DNA of 64,000 nt from Micropterix aruncella (GCA_944548615.1 OX155980.1:43031166-43095165); one strand, 5' to 3'. Counted from the first letter of the stretch, positions 35,601 to 48,000 are shown. Notes: generated by a model from the sequence alone, not told the origin. Program-made: numbers and translations.

Positions 35601-38309
35601 TGCTCCCCGGCCTCCGCGATCTACGTAAAAAATAAAAACGCAGCTCGGTTTAAGGACCAGTACCCAGCGGCTGTAAAAATAATAGAGCGCGATTCGTACG
35701 TTGATGATTTGCTGGCGGGAGTAGACACGTTAGAGGAAGCAAAACAAGTCATCAGGGAAATTAATTTGATTCATAAAGCTGGGAATTTCACTATGACCGG
35801 TTGGGCTTCAAATAAAAACGAGGCTTTAACCGGGATACCAGAAGAAAACCGCGCGCTCGCGCAAGTATCTCTGGAAAAGGGTGAGTTGACGTCACAACGT
35901 ATATTAGGCTTGACGTGGCTATCTGCCTCTGATCAGTTAGCATTTAATGTGAGCATGGACCGCCTCAGCGAAGATCTGACGACGGGAAATAAGATTCCGT
36001 CGAAGCGGGAAGCGCTAAAATTAATAATGCAGCTATGGGACCCAATGGGTGCGCTTTCACCGCTAACTATAAGGGCTAAACTGATCATGCAGCAGGTATG
36101 GAGTAGCCGAGTGGCCTGGGACGACGAGATCCCGAGCGATGTAGTTAAATATTGGCTCCGGTGGTTGCAAGAACTGAGATTAGCGCAAGGTGTGCGAATC
36201 TCACGTTATAATGGCGCTACCAAACAAGCAGGTGAGAAAAGGCAATTGCACGTATTCTGCGATTCGTCCGAAAAGGCGATGTGCGCCGTTGCATATGTTA
36301 GGATTACAGGCTGTAGCGGCGAGCACAAGGTATCCTTTATGGCTAGCAAAACTCAAGTGGCACCTTTGAAAGGCAAACTGACAATCCCCAGGTTAGAACT
36401 GACTGCGGCGCTGTTAGGTGCTGAACTGGCCTCAAAAATAAAACAAGAGAGCGCATTAAGTTTCGATGACGTCTTTATGTGGACAGACTCAAAAAATGTG
36501 TGGTGGTGGATTTTGTCACAAAAGGAATGTCACCTCCAGTTTGTAGCAAATAGACTAGGTGTGATCGATGAGCTCACGTCTCCAAGACAGTGGCATTGGT
36601 TAGCAGGGAGCGACAACCCCGCTGATGATGGCACACGGAATACCACCAAGATAGATTTAAGCCCGGAAGGTAGATGGTTCGCGGGACCTGCTTTCTTGCG
36701 TGGCAGTAGAGAACACTGGCCGCTCCAGGAGCCAACCGATCCGAAACCGGAAGAGAGAGCATTGTTAGAATTTAAGACAAAACTTGTACTAACAACGACA
36801 GAAAAAAATGAAAGCGTAATTGACATAGATAGATTTTCCCGGTACATGCGGGCGAGTCGAACCATGGCATATGTGAAAAAATTTATAGATCTGTGTAGAA
36901 AAAAAACCACGTCAAAAGTACTCGAAAGCGACGATATCGCAACCGGGAAAAAATTTCTGATCAAGGAATCACAACATCGAATTTTCGCACACGAGATAGA
37001 CCTGATACGTCATCAGAAAATATTGCCGAAAGACAGCCGTCTGTTCGGATTGAACGCGTATATCGACGCGGAAGGGTTAATACGGTTAGGAGGCCGGATC
37101 GAAAATGCGAACGACACACCTTTCGACACAAAAAGGCCATATATATTACACGGTAAGGATAGATTCACGGTGTTGCTCGTGAAACATTTACACGAGATTA
37201 ATGCTCACGGCGGCGCTGAATTAATTTTATCAGTGCTGAGAGAACAGTTTTGGGTCATTGGGGCGCGACAAACGGTGAAAAAGATCTCACGAGAATGTGT
37301 CTATTGCACTATCCGCCGCGCGAAGCCTATGACCGCACAAATGGGCCAACTCCCACCCGCGCGAATAACCACCCGAAGGCGCTGTTTCCACACTGTAGGT
37401 TTGGACGCTTTTGGGCCGTTCTTCGTCACTAATCGAAAGAAAGTGGAAAAACGATATGGATTACTCTTCACTTGTTTTAACACGAGAGCGACCCATATCG
37501 AACTAGCTGGAGATTTGTCAACCAGCTCGGCCTTGTTAGCTATAAGACGTTTTATAGCAGCCAGGGGGAAGCCGCGGGAAATTATGAGCGACAATGCCAC
37601 TGGGTTCCGCGGTGCGGACGCTGAATTAAGAAAAGTTTTGTCAGCTATCGACAACCATGAAGTGAGGGATCGTCTAAGTGCCGACGAGATAAAATGGAGT
37701 TTCTCCCCTCCTTCAGGACCCCATTTCGGTGGAGTTTGGGAGAGTCAGATAAAAACGGCAAAAAAATCGTTATATGCCATATTAAAGGAGCGAGCGCCAA
37801 ATGAAGATGTGCTGAGAACATTATTATGCGAAGTCTCAGCGATGATGAACAACAGGCCGCTCTCGTATATATCTCTAGATACTCGGGATGAGAGACCTCT
37901 CACACCCGCAGATTTCCTATTAGGCCATGCAGATGATAGTACAGCGGTAGGACAGAATAATACAACTGAGTTATCTAACAAAAATCACTGGAAACAATCG
38001 CAAATACTTGCTGATACTTTCTGGTACCGGTGGTCGAAAGAAGTACTTCCATTGTTGGTTAAACGACCTAAGTGGGCGACAAAGGGAACTCCGTTAAAAA
38101 TCGGAGACTTAGTAGTCCTGTTAGATCCTTCCCTAGAACGCGGAAGGTGGGCCAGGGGTCAGGTAACTCAAGTTTTCCCTGACAAAACAGGCCAAGTGCG
38201 AATAGTAGACCTATTAGTGGACGGGAAAGTGTATAGGCGCCCTGTCAGTAAACTTGTAAAAATACATACAACAGCTGATCAGGCAGAAACAACTGTCACT
38301 AATGTCTAA
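32691..38309 (+). CDS. BEL/Pao Gag-Pol polyprotein, intact frame
   Basis: The frame is 1872 codons from the first ATG (32691); an upstream GTG at 32652 is not a plausible eukaryotic start. Visible in order: an Arg/Glu-rich coiled-coil-like N-terminus; an Ala/Gly low-complexity tract at about 183-250; a DUF1759-type Gag core from about 270; zinc knuckles at 482-494 and 515-528; a protease DAGA motif at 597; an RT with the first Asp at 926 and YVDD at 1003-1006; an RNase H with Asp1191, Glu1236 and Asp1266; an integrase with a His-His-Cys-Cys finger (1499, 1506, 1536, 1539) and Asp1572, Asp1634, Glu1684; and a C-terminal DUF5641-like domain. There is no internal stop or frameshift. The proteins package, copy and integrate the element's own RNA. 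Confidence 0.96.
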   Translation: MDSKSTQSENPRPSSRAWSESSRRSEHVQELRAASEELRRVNLQKAKKKADKNKLDAELKKVAARRTARRAAEEIEEEADMDLQRAAMQEELDAAEEDSRHAMRMLEIVSETFGTETSSQENDRDVAGDNTAASRVSRWAEYQTPAAETSPEPWGGTFAEENGEAARRREDGGRSEPGNAAASGATVADGATVADGAANAGGAANASGAAAADNARVETKAVSAAAVKAAADTDLGTSSDGISSSSEKMIKEVCRIFSVASTKPHFAKELPSFHGNPLEFVAFKAIFKQSTDVMHLNDAQNLLRLQTALKGRAREAVTGLLLSPDNVTNIMTTLEALFGNTNLIIQRTIADLRKEKGLSDSLDADGLMRFACQIKNLVATVKSVNKLEHLYNPDLLASLVAKLPKNLLTLWLADRGRVGLNDPVLVYFALWLEKLAISAQDAGLCTAELPRKSYDNPRDKRQKETGSKKYILHTQGKEDPKCPRCEKSHYLNKCEEFKNLTLASRWDEIKKMRRCFKCLGHNHGRKSCSAYKRFPKGKYHYLLTAPPPANEADIAAAPRASSEVVANAVSGNQVILQVLPITVVGTRGRKTLYALLDAGATVSLIDQSVAIELGIRGPTQGLQLSGIGNMRESNSSAEAVSFKVRGDLGKKEYVVRAYSVASLNLPEVKSVISAQRPIGGMVRSTQATTVKPDLLLGANCWELIVSRGLKMVDGGLSVSKTLLGWVAIGGNNALERDIRYPALCLNQENEPSLDKLLEENLKLEYDWPQKKRKLQADVRAEKILEDTTSFKNGVWETGLLWKEVNFSVPDNRDMAMTRLRSVERKMDSDRLYGEKYCQQIERYLAEGYASEVEEKQLKNRPRVLFLPHLGVIHPAKKDKIRVVHDAASSGAGGSLNSMLLGGPDYLNSILGILLRFRENAIAFTADIRDMYLRIKVREEDSFSQLFLWRGFQRESPPKILKMDCLIFGSCCSPASAIYVKNKNAARFKDQYPAAVKIIERDSYVDDLLAGVDTLEEAKQVIREINLIHKAGNFTMTGWASNKNEALTGIPEENRALAQVSLEKGELTSQRILGLTWLSASDQLAFNVSMDRLSEDLTTGNKIPSKREALKLIMQLWDPMGALSPLTIRAKLIMQQVWSSRVAWDDEIPSDVVKYWLRWLQELRLAQGVRISRYNGATKQAGEKRQLHVFCDSSEKAMCAVAYVRITGCSGEHKVSFMASKTQVAPLKGKLTIPRLELTAALLGAELASKIKQESALSFDDVFMWTDSKNVWWWILSQKECHLQFVANRLGVIDELTSPRQWHWLAGSDNPADDGTRNTTKIDLSPEGRWFAGPAFLRGSREHWPLQEPTDPKPEERALLEFKTKLVLTTTEKNESVIDIDRFSRYMRASRTMAYVKKFIDLCRKKTTSKVLESDDIATGKKFLIKESQHRIFAHEIDLIRHQKILPKDSRLFGLNAYIDAEGLIRLGGRIENANDTPFDTKRPYILHGKDRFTVLLVKHLHEINAHGGAELILSVLREQFWVIGARQTVKKISRECVYCTIRRAKPMTAQMGQLPPARITTRRRCFHTVGLDAFGPFFVTNRKKVEKRYGLLFTCFNTRATHIELAGDLSTSSALLAIRRFIAARGKPREIMSDNATGFRGADAELRKVLSAIDNHEVRDRLSADEIKWSFSPPSGPHFGGVWESQIKTAKKSLYAILKERAPNEDVLRTLLCEVSAMMNNRPLSYISLDTRDERPLTPADFLLGHADDSTAVGQNNTTELSNKNHWKQSQILADTFWYRWSKEVLPLLVKRPKWATKGTPLKIGDLVVLLDPSLERGRWARGQVTQVFPDKTGQVRIVDLLVDGKVYRRPVSKLVKIHTTADQAETTVTNV

Positions 38310-38650
38310 GTGGAAAAAGCGAAAGTCTATTCGTCACAGTAGGAAATAAAAATAGTCTAGCTAGAATTTAAAAGTGAAAACGCAAGTTGACGTTTGTCTC
38401 GTAAGAAATGAAAAACGAAAGTTAACGGAAAGCGGTACATATTCTAAGTAGAATAATGAGAAATTCTCATAGGTTGAATAAGAAAGATCCGTCACCTCAC
38501 TAGACCAATAAGGAAAATTGAATATGACAGTTAGATAAGTAGAATCCCATAGGTGAATGAGTAAAAAATAAGACTGGATTATGTAAATAAGATGTAAATT
38601 AGGTAAACCAAATAGATGGAGACAGGAGCCAATGAGGCTCAGAGCCCATT
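38310..38650 (+). other. Internal 3' non-coding region of BEL
   Basis: Between the Gag-Pol stop and the right LTR. It has AG-rich sequence and no frame that would suggest an envelope gene. Confidence 0.6.
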
Positions 38651-38662
38651 GGGGGGGGGGAA
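38650..38662 (+). promoter_or_regulatory. Polypurine tract of BEL
   Basis: A run of G residues ending in AA directly before the right LTR, the usual position of the plus-strand primer in LTR elements. Confidence 0.75.
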
Positions 38663-40091
38663 TGGTTCAGAATATCCGAAAGAGCGGACGCCAGGGTCGA
38701 TAAATCTTCCCTAAAAGTGAGACCCTCTTACAAAGGGTAGGAAACATAATTAGTCACGGACGCCGAGGATATGAGATTCCTTGAAAAATAGCTGATAACT
38801 CAAAGGAAAGGACAGAAAGGGGCTATAAAATATAAAATAAACGAGCGGTCGACCCTGAAACACGAGAATCCAGGGACCGACAACGTTCCCATTCAAAATA
38901 AATCGTGAAAAGGACCCCTTAGTAACACATGGTAACGATAAATTCCCTGGCGAGGCGACTGGCAAAAGACTACGAAATAAAAACCGTGGACGTTACAAAA
39001 AAAAATCATACATACTCCAAATCCCACAATTCCCCCTAGAAATAATATAGTTTAAAATGTAAAGAAACTTGCATGATTAATTAATTTAAGCATAGCATAT
39101 AGTATTTCGTTTAATGTAAAGTAAAGCGCTAGGAGAGACAACTTAATTAGCCTAATTAACGATCTAACATTAATATTAACTTGTTACTAATGACCTGAAA
39201 CTAACCTATGTTTAAGACAATATGTACTCGGGAACGGTGGCGTTTGCGACGAGAATCTGTAATAACAATAATAATAATAATGCTTTATTTAAGAGGAAGT
39301 AGTACGAAAATTATGTCTTAAAAAACTACCCAACTAGGTTAATGCCTGTACTAGGGTAGATTCTTTTCTTTTAAATTAAGCAAATAATATGTCTATAAAA
39401 TGTTTAAATGTAAGACAGAGACAACTAGTGTATTCGCTTCTCGCTCTAGCGTGCAAGCGAGAAAGCATGATTGCGATGTCTCTTTCACACGGGGTTGTGT
39501 CTGGTTTGTGCGCCCTGTCTCGTTATTGGACAAAACGTGTGCGGCGCAGTAATAGGGGTGTGTTTAGAAATTTCTGGAAGGATCTAGACCAATGAGAGGT
39601 AAGGGCGGTCGCTATCTTAAAAAAAAATGTAATGGCGATCGACGACAGAAAAGAGCGAAAGCTTCAGTTGTAAATTGGCAAAGGGTCAGCGTGAACGCGC
39701 CGCGATCCAAGCACCGGGACTTAGTAGTAAATTATAAGTACTCGGAACTCACTGTAAAAATAAAGATAAGTGACCGAATAAAAGAAAGTCTCGCGAATAA
39801 AAAGTGTTTATTTTCGACGGAAGCTTATCCTGCGTGACCTGAGGAAAGTGAGGTTCTATCACGGAAGCCTCTCGCCGAACTAATTTCCTTGTGAGGTTGG
39901 AATCCACCAATCGTTCGAGACAACCACCCCTGAGAGAAAAACCAACCTAGCTGGTGAGTGATTACCATTTGAATACAGTCCAAGGTGAAAACCATTGAAG
40001 ATAATCGAAGGGGTAATTACCCAGCACAAAGGGGGTCGCGTAAATTCACAAGTAAAGTGGGTTTATGCAAACCGGGTAAAAATCCCAACCA
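38663..40091 (+). repeat. Right LTR of the BEL/Pao element
   Basis: 1429 bp, the same length as the left LTR, with the same ends. The single difference noticed lies in the AAGCGAGRAAGC region. Confidence 0.92.
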
Positions 40092-42482
40092 GCAATAATA
40101 AATAGTCAGTTTTTAAAAATTTGTTTATTCAAATAGATTTGGAAGCTCAGTGAATATTTAGCGCCTTTTTGAAATGTTATTTCACTTCATTATCCCTTAA
40201 GTTTTAAATATGCGCACTTTAAGCAAGCGGAGAGTATGTAACTCACGGCAGCCCCGCTTTTGAGGGGAGTAAGTGGGTGGTAGCCACGCTGTGAGTGGAA
40301 GGTGGGAGAAATGGGTAGGGGATGGGTAACAGGGTGGCATGGATGTCCCCGGCCGTTTCCGGCTAGTAACGACACGATGCTAGCGAAGCACGAACGCGCA
40401 CGAAGTTACTTATCACTATCTGTCGGTGTAGTCCTTTCTGTCAGTGTAGTGACGGAAATTTGTGAAGTTTAGCATAGTTTAGGATAGGGCTGAATTGACT
40501 CAATATGGGTACCAAAGTCTGCACGCGATATGCGAATATAAACGTGAGTAATATCATTAATTACATATTAGATTTACATATTATCTTACGTGCTCCAACG
40601 CAGCGATTGACAGTGCGAATTTTTACTGTGTTTATCGAATTTATTGAACGGTTATCTTTGAGAAACTATAAGGCTTGCGAAAAATATTCTTCTTTATGTT
40701 GCGTTTTCAATATGCGCACCATAGCATTATGCTTTTGCGCATCGCCGTAGTTGATGAAGAGGTCAGACAGTTCAACGCTCTTTTTGCGACACTATTCATT
40801 TTAAGCATGTATTAGGAATATATTACCTTTACAATATCTTAGTAAATATAAGATAAAGACAACTGTCTCTGGCAATCGCTTTTTGCGGCCATATGCAAAA
40901 CCATGATATAATACATGATCTAAATAAATAGTACTCTCTCTGAGAATTAGTTTTTCGCTTCTATATTTTAAAAATATATATTTTCGCCATGAGATACCGA
41001 GCGATTGCGGCTTTTTATCGTGTAGTTATTAGATTTTTGTAATCGCGACTAATTTTTATGAATTTTGTGATGCTGGCAATCGATATTATTTCACATGCAT
41101 CCGGTTTGCACCGGGCGTTAGTCAGGCAATACAGCGTCCATTATAATTTTGATTTACTGCACACCTGTCGACAGCGCATGTCTAGTGGGTGGGAGAAGGG
41201 GCTTGCAAGGTCGCTGACCGGCTGGTTCAGACTTGCTCCCTTATGGGTACAGAGCGGCCATTATTAGAAATCTATCATTTTTTTTCATCTGGTTATCTAA
41301 ACAGATTTTGGAGCTCAGTGAACCTTTAGCACCTTTTTGAAATGTTATTGCACTTCGTTATCATTTTAGTTGCAAATAGGTGCGCCTTTTTACTGTATCG
41401 ATGAGTTCGACACTGCAAGGTTATTGATTCGAGACATTCACGAGACGCTTTGCATTATGAGCAAGCTGGTGTTACTAGGGAAAGAAAGAAGCAAATGTTG
41501 CCAATTACTTTCATTTTAGCTTTACTCAGGAAGTACATTTTAGCTTTACTCTAGTGGGTGGAAGGGTGCCTTGCATCGTCGCAGGTCGATTGTGTCAGTC
41601 TTCCTCCCTTATGGATGGCAGAGCGGCCATTATTGCAAATCTATCATATGCTCATGTCTAATAAAACTGAAATGGGTTGGGTCTAACGTCATCGACCAAT
41701 TTGGATACGCCATAATAAATCGTTAGGTATTTTCCATCTTGTTATACAAACAGATTTGGCAGCTCTGTTTCTAAAATTCAGTGTACTTCTTTATCCTTTC
41801 AGTTGTAAAGATGTGTGCTTTCTTGCTATTACTACGTCAAAAAGTTGAGGGGGTTCGTCACTGTAAGGTTATTGATTTGAGACGTGCACGAGACGAGGTG
41901 CATATTGAGCATGCTTGCGCTCGTGGAAAGGAAGGAAGCAGTTGGCAACTCTACGTAAACGCCTTCATAATGTACCCTCCCTACCTGTTGCTTGTTTGGG
42001 AGGGATGGGCGGGCTAGAGGGGCGAAATGAATATCGATGCGATTAGGAGTTTGAAGACGATGTTAGGTGATAGCGTTGTTAAAATGTAAGCTTCCGTAAC
42101 ATTTTCACCTGTATAGATGGATTCTAATTACGCGGTGGTTGGAGAGGTCAAGCATCGCTTTTGTACATGCTGCGCATGGGACGCGATGAATTTTGAGTTC
42201 CAACGACCTGAAAGCAGTTTAATACCTATTTTTTAAAATGGTTTTTGGTTTAAGTCTCTGAAATTTGATGTTTAAAATGTAAAAACTAATGTCCACTTAA
42301 TACCGGAAGTAACAGCCTCACAAAAATCGGATCAGTAACGTAGGTTTAATGCCTAGTTTCATAAAAGCTAACAGAGCGACATATTCAAAAACTATTATTT
42401 TCGTTTCCCGTGACCTCAAAATATGTAATTCCACAGCAACCTCTAATTTGAAAATTTACATGACCTAAATATATATATTTTT
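40092..42482. repeat. Array unit B, left part (M2 end, M1, M2, M3, M4, M5 start)
   Basis: After the BEL insertion the M2 tail resumes. M1 (40210-40830) has an open 81-codon frame from ATG 40505. M2 occupies about 40960-41275, M3 about 41290-41555, M4 about 41555-42340, and M5 begins at 42345. The junction of M4 with M5 (GTAGGTTTAATGCCTAGTTTC) is intact here and shows what the LINE at 23710 disrupted. Hairpin copy 6 interrupts M5 at 42483. Confidence 0.8.
40505..40750 (+). CDS. Exon-like open frame in module M1 (unit B)
   Basis: An 81-codon frame starting MGTKVCTRYANINVSNII. The same frame occurs at 45799 with one codon fewer, an in-frame 3-bp indel. A GTGAGTAAT follows codon 13, so the frame might instead be a short first exon with a splice donor. 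I do not recognise the protein. The two copies differ mostly by amino-acid-changing substitutions after codon 20, which argues against selection on the long form. Confidence 0.25.
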   Translation: MGTKVCTRYANINVSNIINYILDLHIILRAPTQRLTVRIFTVFIEFIERLSLRNYKACEKYSSLCCVFNMRTIALCFCASP

Positions 42483-43064
42483 AAGCTATTGCATAGCTTT
42501 TATCGCGGGCCTAGGCCAGCGCGGCGACCGAATGAAGAAATTTCTAAACGAAAATTGATGATTTTAAACTGATAATTACGTCTAAACGAGTACTGCTTAC
42601 GATTCTAAAAAAATATATGTTAAACAAGAACATGTTCCTAATATTGTAAGCTTTGAATATTTTAGATTTTGTTTATATTACATAGTGTAATTAATTTGTG
42701 AAATTAGGTCTAACCGAACACAAAAACGACTACAACGCAAATACTATCTGGCGTATTAATATGAAACCTGCACCATTTTAAAGATAATTTAATTATCTAT
42801 CTTTTTATCTACGAATTTTTTGAATAATCCGTTTTTTTGCTTTACCGAGTAAAAAAATCGTGCGCGGCACTCTATCGAAAGAAGTTTAAATTATTCCGAA
42901 GCCGCAGATGATTCGGAATAATTTCAACGTTTTCCGATAGACCGCAGTTATCTGATATCAGAAAAAAATAAAAAAAATAAAATAAATGAATAATTATAAT
43001 TGCATAAGTTATTAAAAATGCTATGCAATAGCTTTACCGCGGCAGTCCCCGAGTGCCACACGTA
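42483..43064 (-). mobile_element. Hairpin element family F, copy 6
   Basis: A full-length but slightly shortened copy (582 bp, reduced central palindrome) lying 38 kb from the other five. It sits inside array module M5, between TATATTTTT and TTTTTTATTTGG, where intact M5 copies read straight through. This fixes both element ends and supports a poly-T/poly-A target. Confidence 0.85.
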
Positions 43065-45000
43065 TTTTTTTTTATTTGGTTTGGTTTTCCTAGAACTTTA
43101 TGAAGTTAGATTCAAAATCAATAACATTTTACGCCCATCTGTTTTGCACGATGCAGAACTCACTCAAAACATCCTTTATTTAAAAATATATTAAACGCAC
43201 TGTTATTAGTACCGCATGTCAGCATCTCTTAGGGAAATAAATGCGTTTTGGTAGATGTTCGTCACTGACCATTTTATGGTCAGTTGAAATGACAAACAGA
43301 TGTTTCGATTATTTTTATCAACATGTTTTATTACCTCATAAACATATTTTATAATGCTTTCTAAACATTACAATTCAATGCGTTTTGAACACGAGCACCA
43401 TTTTGATATTCAGCTGCTTCTGTGCAAAGTGAATAAGAGGCCAAGTAGGTACCCGATAGTGCAAAAATATTGATTCATGTTGTGCTCTTACTGATGCGCG
43501 TGAAACGTGGTGCATTTTGAGTACGCGTACACCCCAAGTGGAAGCCAACTGGCAAATCGTGATATGGACGCCATGTTGACGTATCATTGCGGTGCTCCAC
43601 AGTAAAAATAGGTGGAGGTATGGTGGGGAAGTCTGTTCCATGAACTCATTTCTACTTCTTATCTCCAACTGCATGTTAACATTATAAAGTGATCTAAATG
43701 AGTTTGATTTCGTTTAAAACGCTCACTGTGGCGTCACGTAAAAGTCTTTTGCGCAGCTATCACCGATATTAGCATCCATTCGTCCTGTAAATATACAGGA
43801 TGGCTGGTAAATAGGAACCATAGCTTGTCGCTAGCAGTTTTTTGTTTAGATGAGATTTTTCTACATAAAAAAACGGATCTTAAATTTATATTCAACTTTC
43901 TTTACATTCGTCCTGTGACGGAAAAATTGATCAATAGTGTCAAACGTTAAAGAAAAATAGAATAAAAAGAAACCTTTAACTCTTGAAAAAGGATATTAAG
44001 AGATTTTTATTTACTTTCGACTGTTCGACATACAAACAACAGAGTTTAAATTAATATTCAACTTTCTTTCTTTGGGCCTTTGTTATAGTGGAAAAAAAAT
44101 ATTTTTCCGATTTCAGATATTGTCTTTTTTTTTAGTAATAAAGACCAGAATTAAAAAGGATTGTACGTGATTCAATTTAGTTTTTGTAAAGAATAATCGC
44201 ATGTAAAAAAGAATCTTGTAATATTCTAAAATTTTTAATAAAAAAAAAGTAGTGTTTTTTCCCATTTTATTGTTTTGTTAAGGGTTTATATTAATCCCTT
44301 GCTATGGGTTATTTTTTGCCAATCTTCCTATATGGATTTGTAATTTGTTAATGAATATATTATTAGTTATGTATCTAATAGATACTGTAATTAAAATATA
44401 TAATTAGGATTGGGTGTGTCCGGACATGGTCGATTTTTTTAAAGGTTAACGTGAATATAGTTCATAGAGAAATAGTAGTTTCAATCAAAGGTGTATATTT
44501 TTTTACTTTAGTTCCAATTTCAATACACTAGGTCGAGCGACATATTTTAGCTCAAATACGTTTCTAAACCTCAAAGCAGAGTCTTTTTCGTTCGGAATCG
44601 GTTAGTGGCACCCTTTTGAAATACCGTGAACAAGATTATAAATTCGTAATTTTTACAAATTTCACTTGTTCAAAGGCAATTTCACTTGTTTCAATTCCAA
44701 GCAATGACAATTTTTCGTATATTTTTTTGCAATTTTGTCTAAGAATCAATATAGTACAGTATTGTACACTAAAAAGTATTTTCATATAAAAGAATGTAGA
44801 ATAATTTTCTATATTTTGTATAAAGTGATTTTTATTTCAACGAAAAAATCATGAAATGAACAATAGTACAATGAACATCAAATGAACATTGAGTATCTTA
44901 GTTCGAGCTATGACCTAGTTTGGCAGATTCTGCAATGAACTATTTAAACTTATTTTTGTAAAATAAATAATTTAATATTATTATATTTTCGCTATCATAA
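43065..45000. repeat. Array unit B, right part (M5 remainder, M6)
   Basis: M5 continues to about 44440, and M6 occupies about 44450-45000 with the same landmarks as at 30215. Within M6, short ATGAACAAT-type direct repeats lie near 44855-44890. Confidence 0.75.
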
Positions 45001-45009
45001 GAATTATTT

Positions 45010-48000
45010 TTTCGCTTCCTTATTCAAAAAATAATTATTTTTGCCTTGAGATATCCAGCGATAGCAATTTTCGTTCCTGTAGTTGTTAGATTTTTGTAAA
45101 GGCGACTAATTTATATGAATTTTATGAAGTGATGCTGGAAATCGATGCTATTTCACGCGCATCCGGTTTGCACCGGGCGTTACTCAGGCAATACAGCGTC
45201 CATCATAATTTTGGTTTACTGCACACCTGTCGACAGCGCATGTCTAGTGGGTGGAAGATAGGGCTTGCAGGGTCGCTGACCGGCTGGGTCAGACTTCCTC
45301 CCTTATAGCTGGCAGAGCGGCCATTACTAGAAATCTATCAAATGCGCATGTCAAGTGGAACTGGGGAGGGTTATTGACCAACTTGGTTATGCAATAATAA
45401 ATTATCAGTTTTTTTTAATAATTCAAACAGATTTGGAAGCTCAGTGAATCTTTAGCGCCTTTTTGAAATGTTATTTTACTTCATTTGCCTTTAGGTTTTA
45501 AATATGTGCACTTTGAGCAAGCGGAGAGTATGCAACTCACGGCAGCCCAGCTTCTGAGGGGAGTAAGTGGGTGGTAGCCGCGCTGCGAGAGGACGGTGGG
45601 AGAAATGGGTAGGGGATGGATAACAGGGTGGCATAGATGTCCCCGGCCGTTTCCGCTTAGTAACGACGCGATGCTAGCGTAGCATGAACGCGCACGAAGT
45701 TACTTATCACTATCTGTCCGTGTAGTTCTTTGTGTCAGTGTAGTGACGGAAATTTGTGAAGTTTAGCATAGTTTAGGATAGGGCTGAATTGACTCAATAT
45801 GGCTACCAAAGTCTGCACTCGATATGCGAATATAAATGTGAGTAAATACATTAATTACATATTAGACTTACATATCTTACGTGCTCCAACGCAGCGATTG
45901 ACAGTGCGAAATTTTACTGTGTTTATCGAATTTATTGAACGGTTATCTTTGAGAAACTTTAAGGCTTGCGAAAAATATTCTTCTTTATGTTGCGATTTCA
46001 ATATGCACACCATAGCATTATGCTTTTGCGCATGTGCGTAGTTGATGAAGAGGTCAGACAGTTCAACGCTCTTTTTGCATTGCATGGCTGTTGCACATGG
46101 GACACTATGCATTTTAAGCATGTTTTAGGAATATACTACCATTTACAATATCCTAATAAATAGAAGATAGAGACAACTGTCTCTGGCAATAGCTTTTTGC
46201 TGCCATATGCAAAACCATGATATAATACATGATCTAAATTAATAGTACTGTCTCTGAGAATTAGTTTTTCGCTTCTATATTTTTAAAAAAATATTTTTGC
46301 CATGAGATACCGAGCGATAGCGGCTTTTTATCTTGCAGTTATTAGATTTTTGTAATCGCGGGTAATTTTTATGAATTTTGTGAAGTGATGCTGGAAATCG
46401 AGAATATTTCACATGCATCCGGTTTGCACCGGGCGTTAGTCAGGCAATACAGCGTCCATTATAACTTTGATTTACTGCACACCTGTCGACAGCGCATGTC
46501 TAGTGGGTGGAAGATAGGGCTTGCAAGGTCGCTGACCGGCTGGTTCAGACTTGCTCCCTTATGGGTGACAGAGCGGCCATTATTAGAAATCTATTAAATG
46601 CCCATGTCAAGTGGAACTGGGAAGGGTTATTGACCAACTTGGTTATGCCATAATAATTTGTTAGTTTTTTTTTCATCTGGTTATCTAAAAAAATTGGACG
46701 CTCAGTGAACCTTTAGCGCCTTTTTGAAATGTTATTGTGCTTCATTATCATTTTAGTTGTAAATAGGTGCGCCTTTTTACTGTATCGAAGAGTTGAGGTG
46801 GTTCGACACTGCAAGGTTGTTGATTCGAGACATTCACGAGACGCTTTGCATTATGACCATGCTGGTGCTAATAGAGAAAGAAAGAAGCAAATGTTGCCAA
46901 TTGCTTCCATTTTTGCGGTACTCAGAAAGTACAGACTCCATAAAACATTTGATTTACCGCACACCTGTTGACAGCGCATGTCCATTGGGTGAAAGGGTGG
47001 CTTGCAGCGTCGCAGGTCGATTGTGTCAGACTTCCTCCCTTATGGGTGGCAGAGCGGCCATTATTGCAAATCTATCATATGCGCATGTCAAATAAAACTG
47101 GAAAGGGTTGGGTTTAACGCCATCGACCAATCGAGCATGTTTCCGCCAATGGCGTATCCACGCCATAATAAATCGTTAGGTATTTTCCCATCTTCTTATA
47201 CAAACAGATTTGGCAACTATATTTTGAAAATTTAGTGCACTTCTTTATCCTTTCAATTGTAAAGATATGTGCTTTCTTGCTATTACTACGTCAAAAAGTT
47301 GAGGGGGTTCGTCACTGCAAGGTTATTGATTTGAGATGTGCACGAGACGAGGTACATATTGAGCATGCTTGCGCTCGTGCAAAAGGAAGGAAGCGGCTGG
47401 CAACTCTACGTAAACGCTATCATAATGTTCCCTCCCTACCTGTTGCTTGTTTGGGAGGGGCGGACGGGCTAGAGGGGCAAAATGAATATCGATGCGATCA
47501 GGGGTTTGAAGAAGATGTTAAGGTGATAGCGTTGCGAAAATGTAAAGCTTCTTAGATGGATTCTAATTGCGCTGTGGATGGAGAGGTCAAGCATCGCTTT
47601 TGTACATGCTGCGCATGGGATGCGATGAATTTTGAGTTCCAACGACCTTAAAGCAGTTTAATAGCTATTTTTTAGAATGTGTTTGGGACTTAGTCTCTGA
47701 AATTTAATGTTTAAAATGTAAAAATTAATGTCCACTTAATACCGGAAGTAACAGGCTCACAGAAAACGGATCAGTAACGTAGGTTTAATGCCTGGTTTCA
47801 TAAAAGCTAACAGAGCGATATTTTCAAAAACTATTATTTTCGTTTCCTGTGACTTCAAGATATGTAATTCCACAGCAACCTCCAATTTGTAAATTTACAT
47901 GACCTAAATATATTTATTATTATTTGGATTGGATTTCCTAGAATTTCACTAAGTTAGATTCGAAATCAATAAATTTTACGCCCATCTGATTTGCACCATG

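Larger units (their letters stand above)
31178..40091 (+). mobile_element. Full-length young BEL/Pao LTR retrotransposon
   Basis: Two direct LTRs of 1429 bp flank an internal region with one Gag-Pol frame. The target was array module M2: GCAA precedes the left LTR (31174-31177) and follows the right LTR (40092-40095), with an extra A at 31178 that may belong to a 5-bp duplication with one mismatch. I noticed one LTR difference in 1429 bp (G at about 31979 against A in the right LTR). No envelope-like frame follows Pol. The element appears complete and recent. Confidence 0.95.

Noticed and set aside
31178..40091. Endogenous retrovirus with an envelope gene
   Set aside because: There are only about 340 non-coding bases between the Pol stop and the right LTR, and no envelope-like frame.
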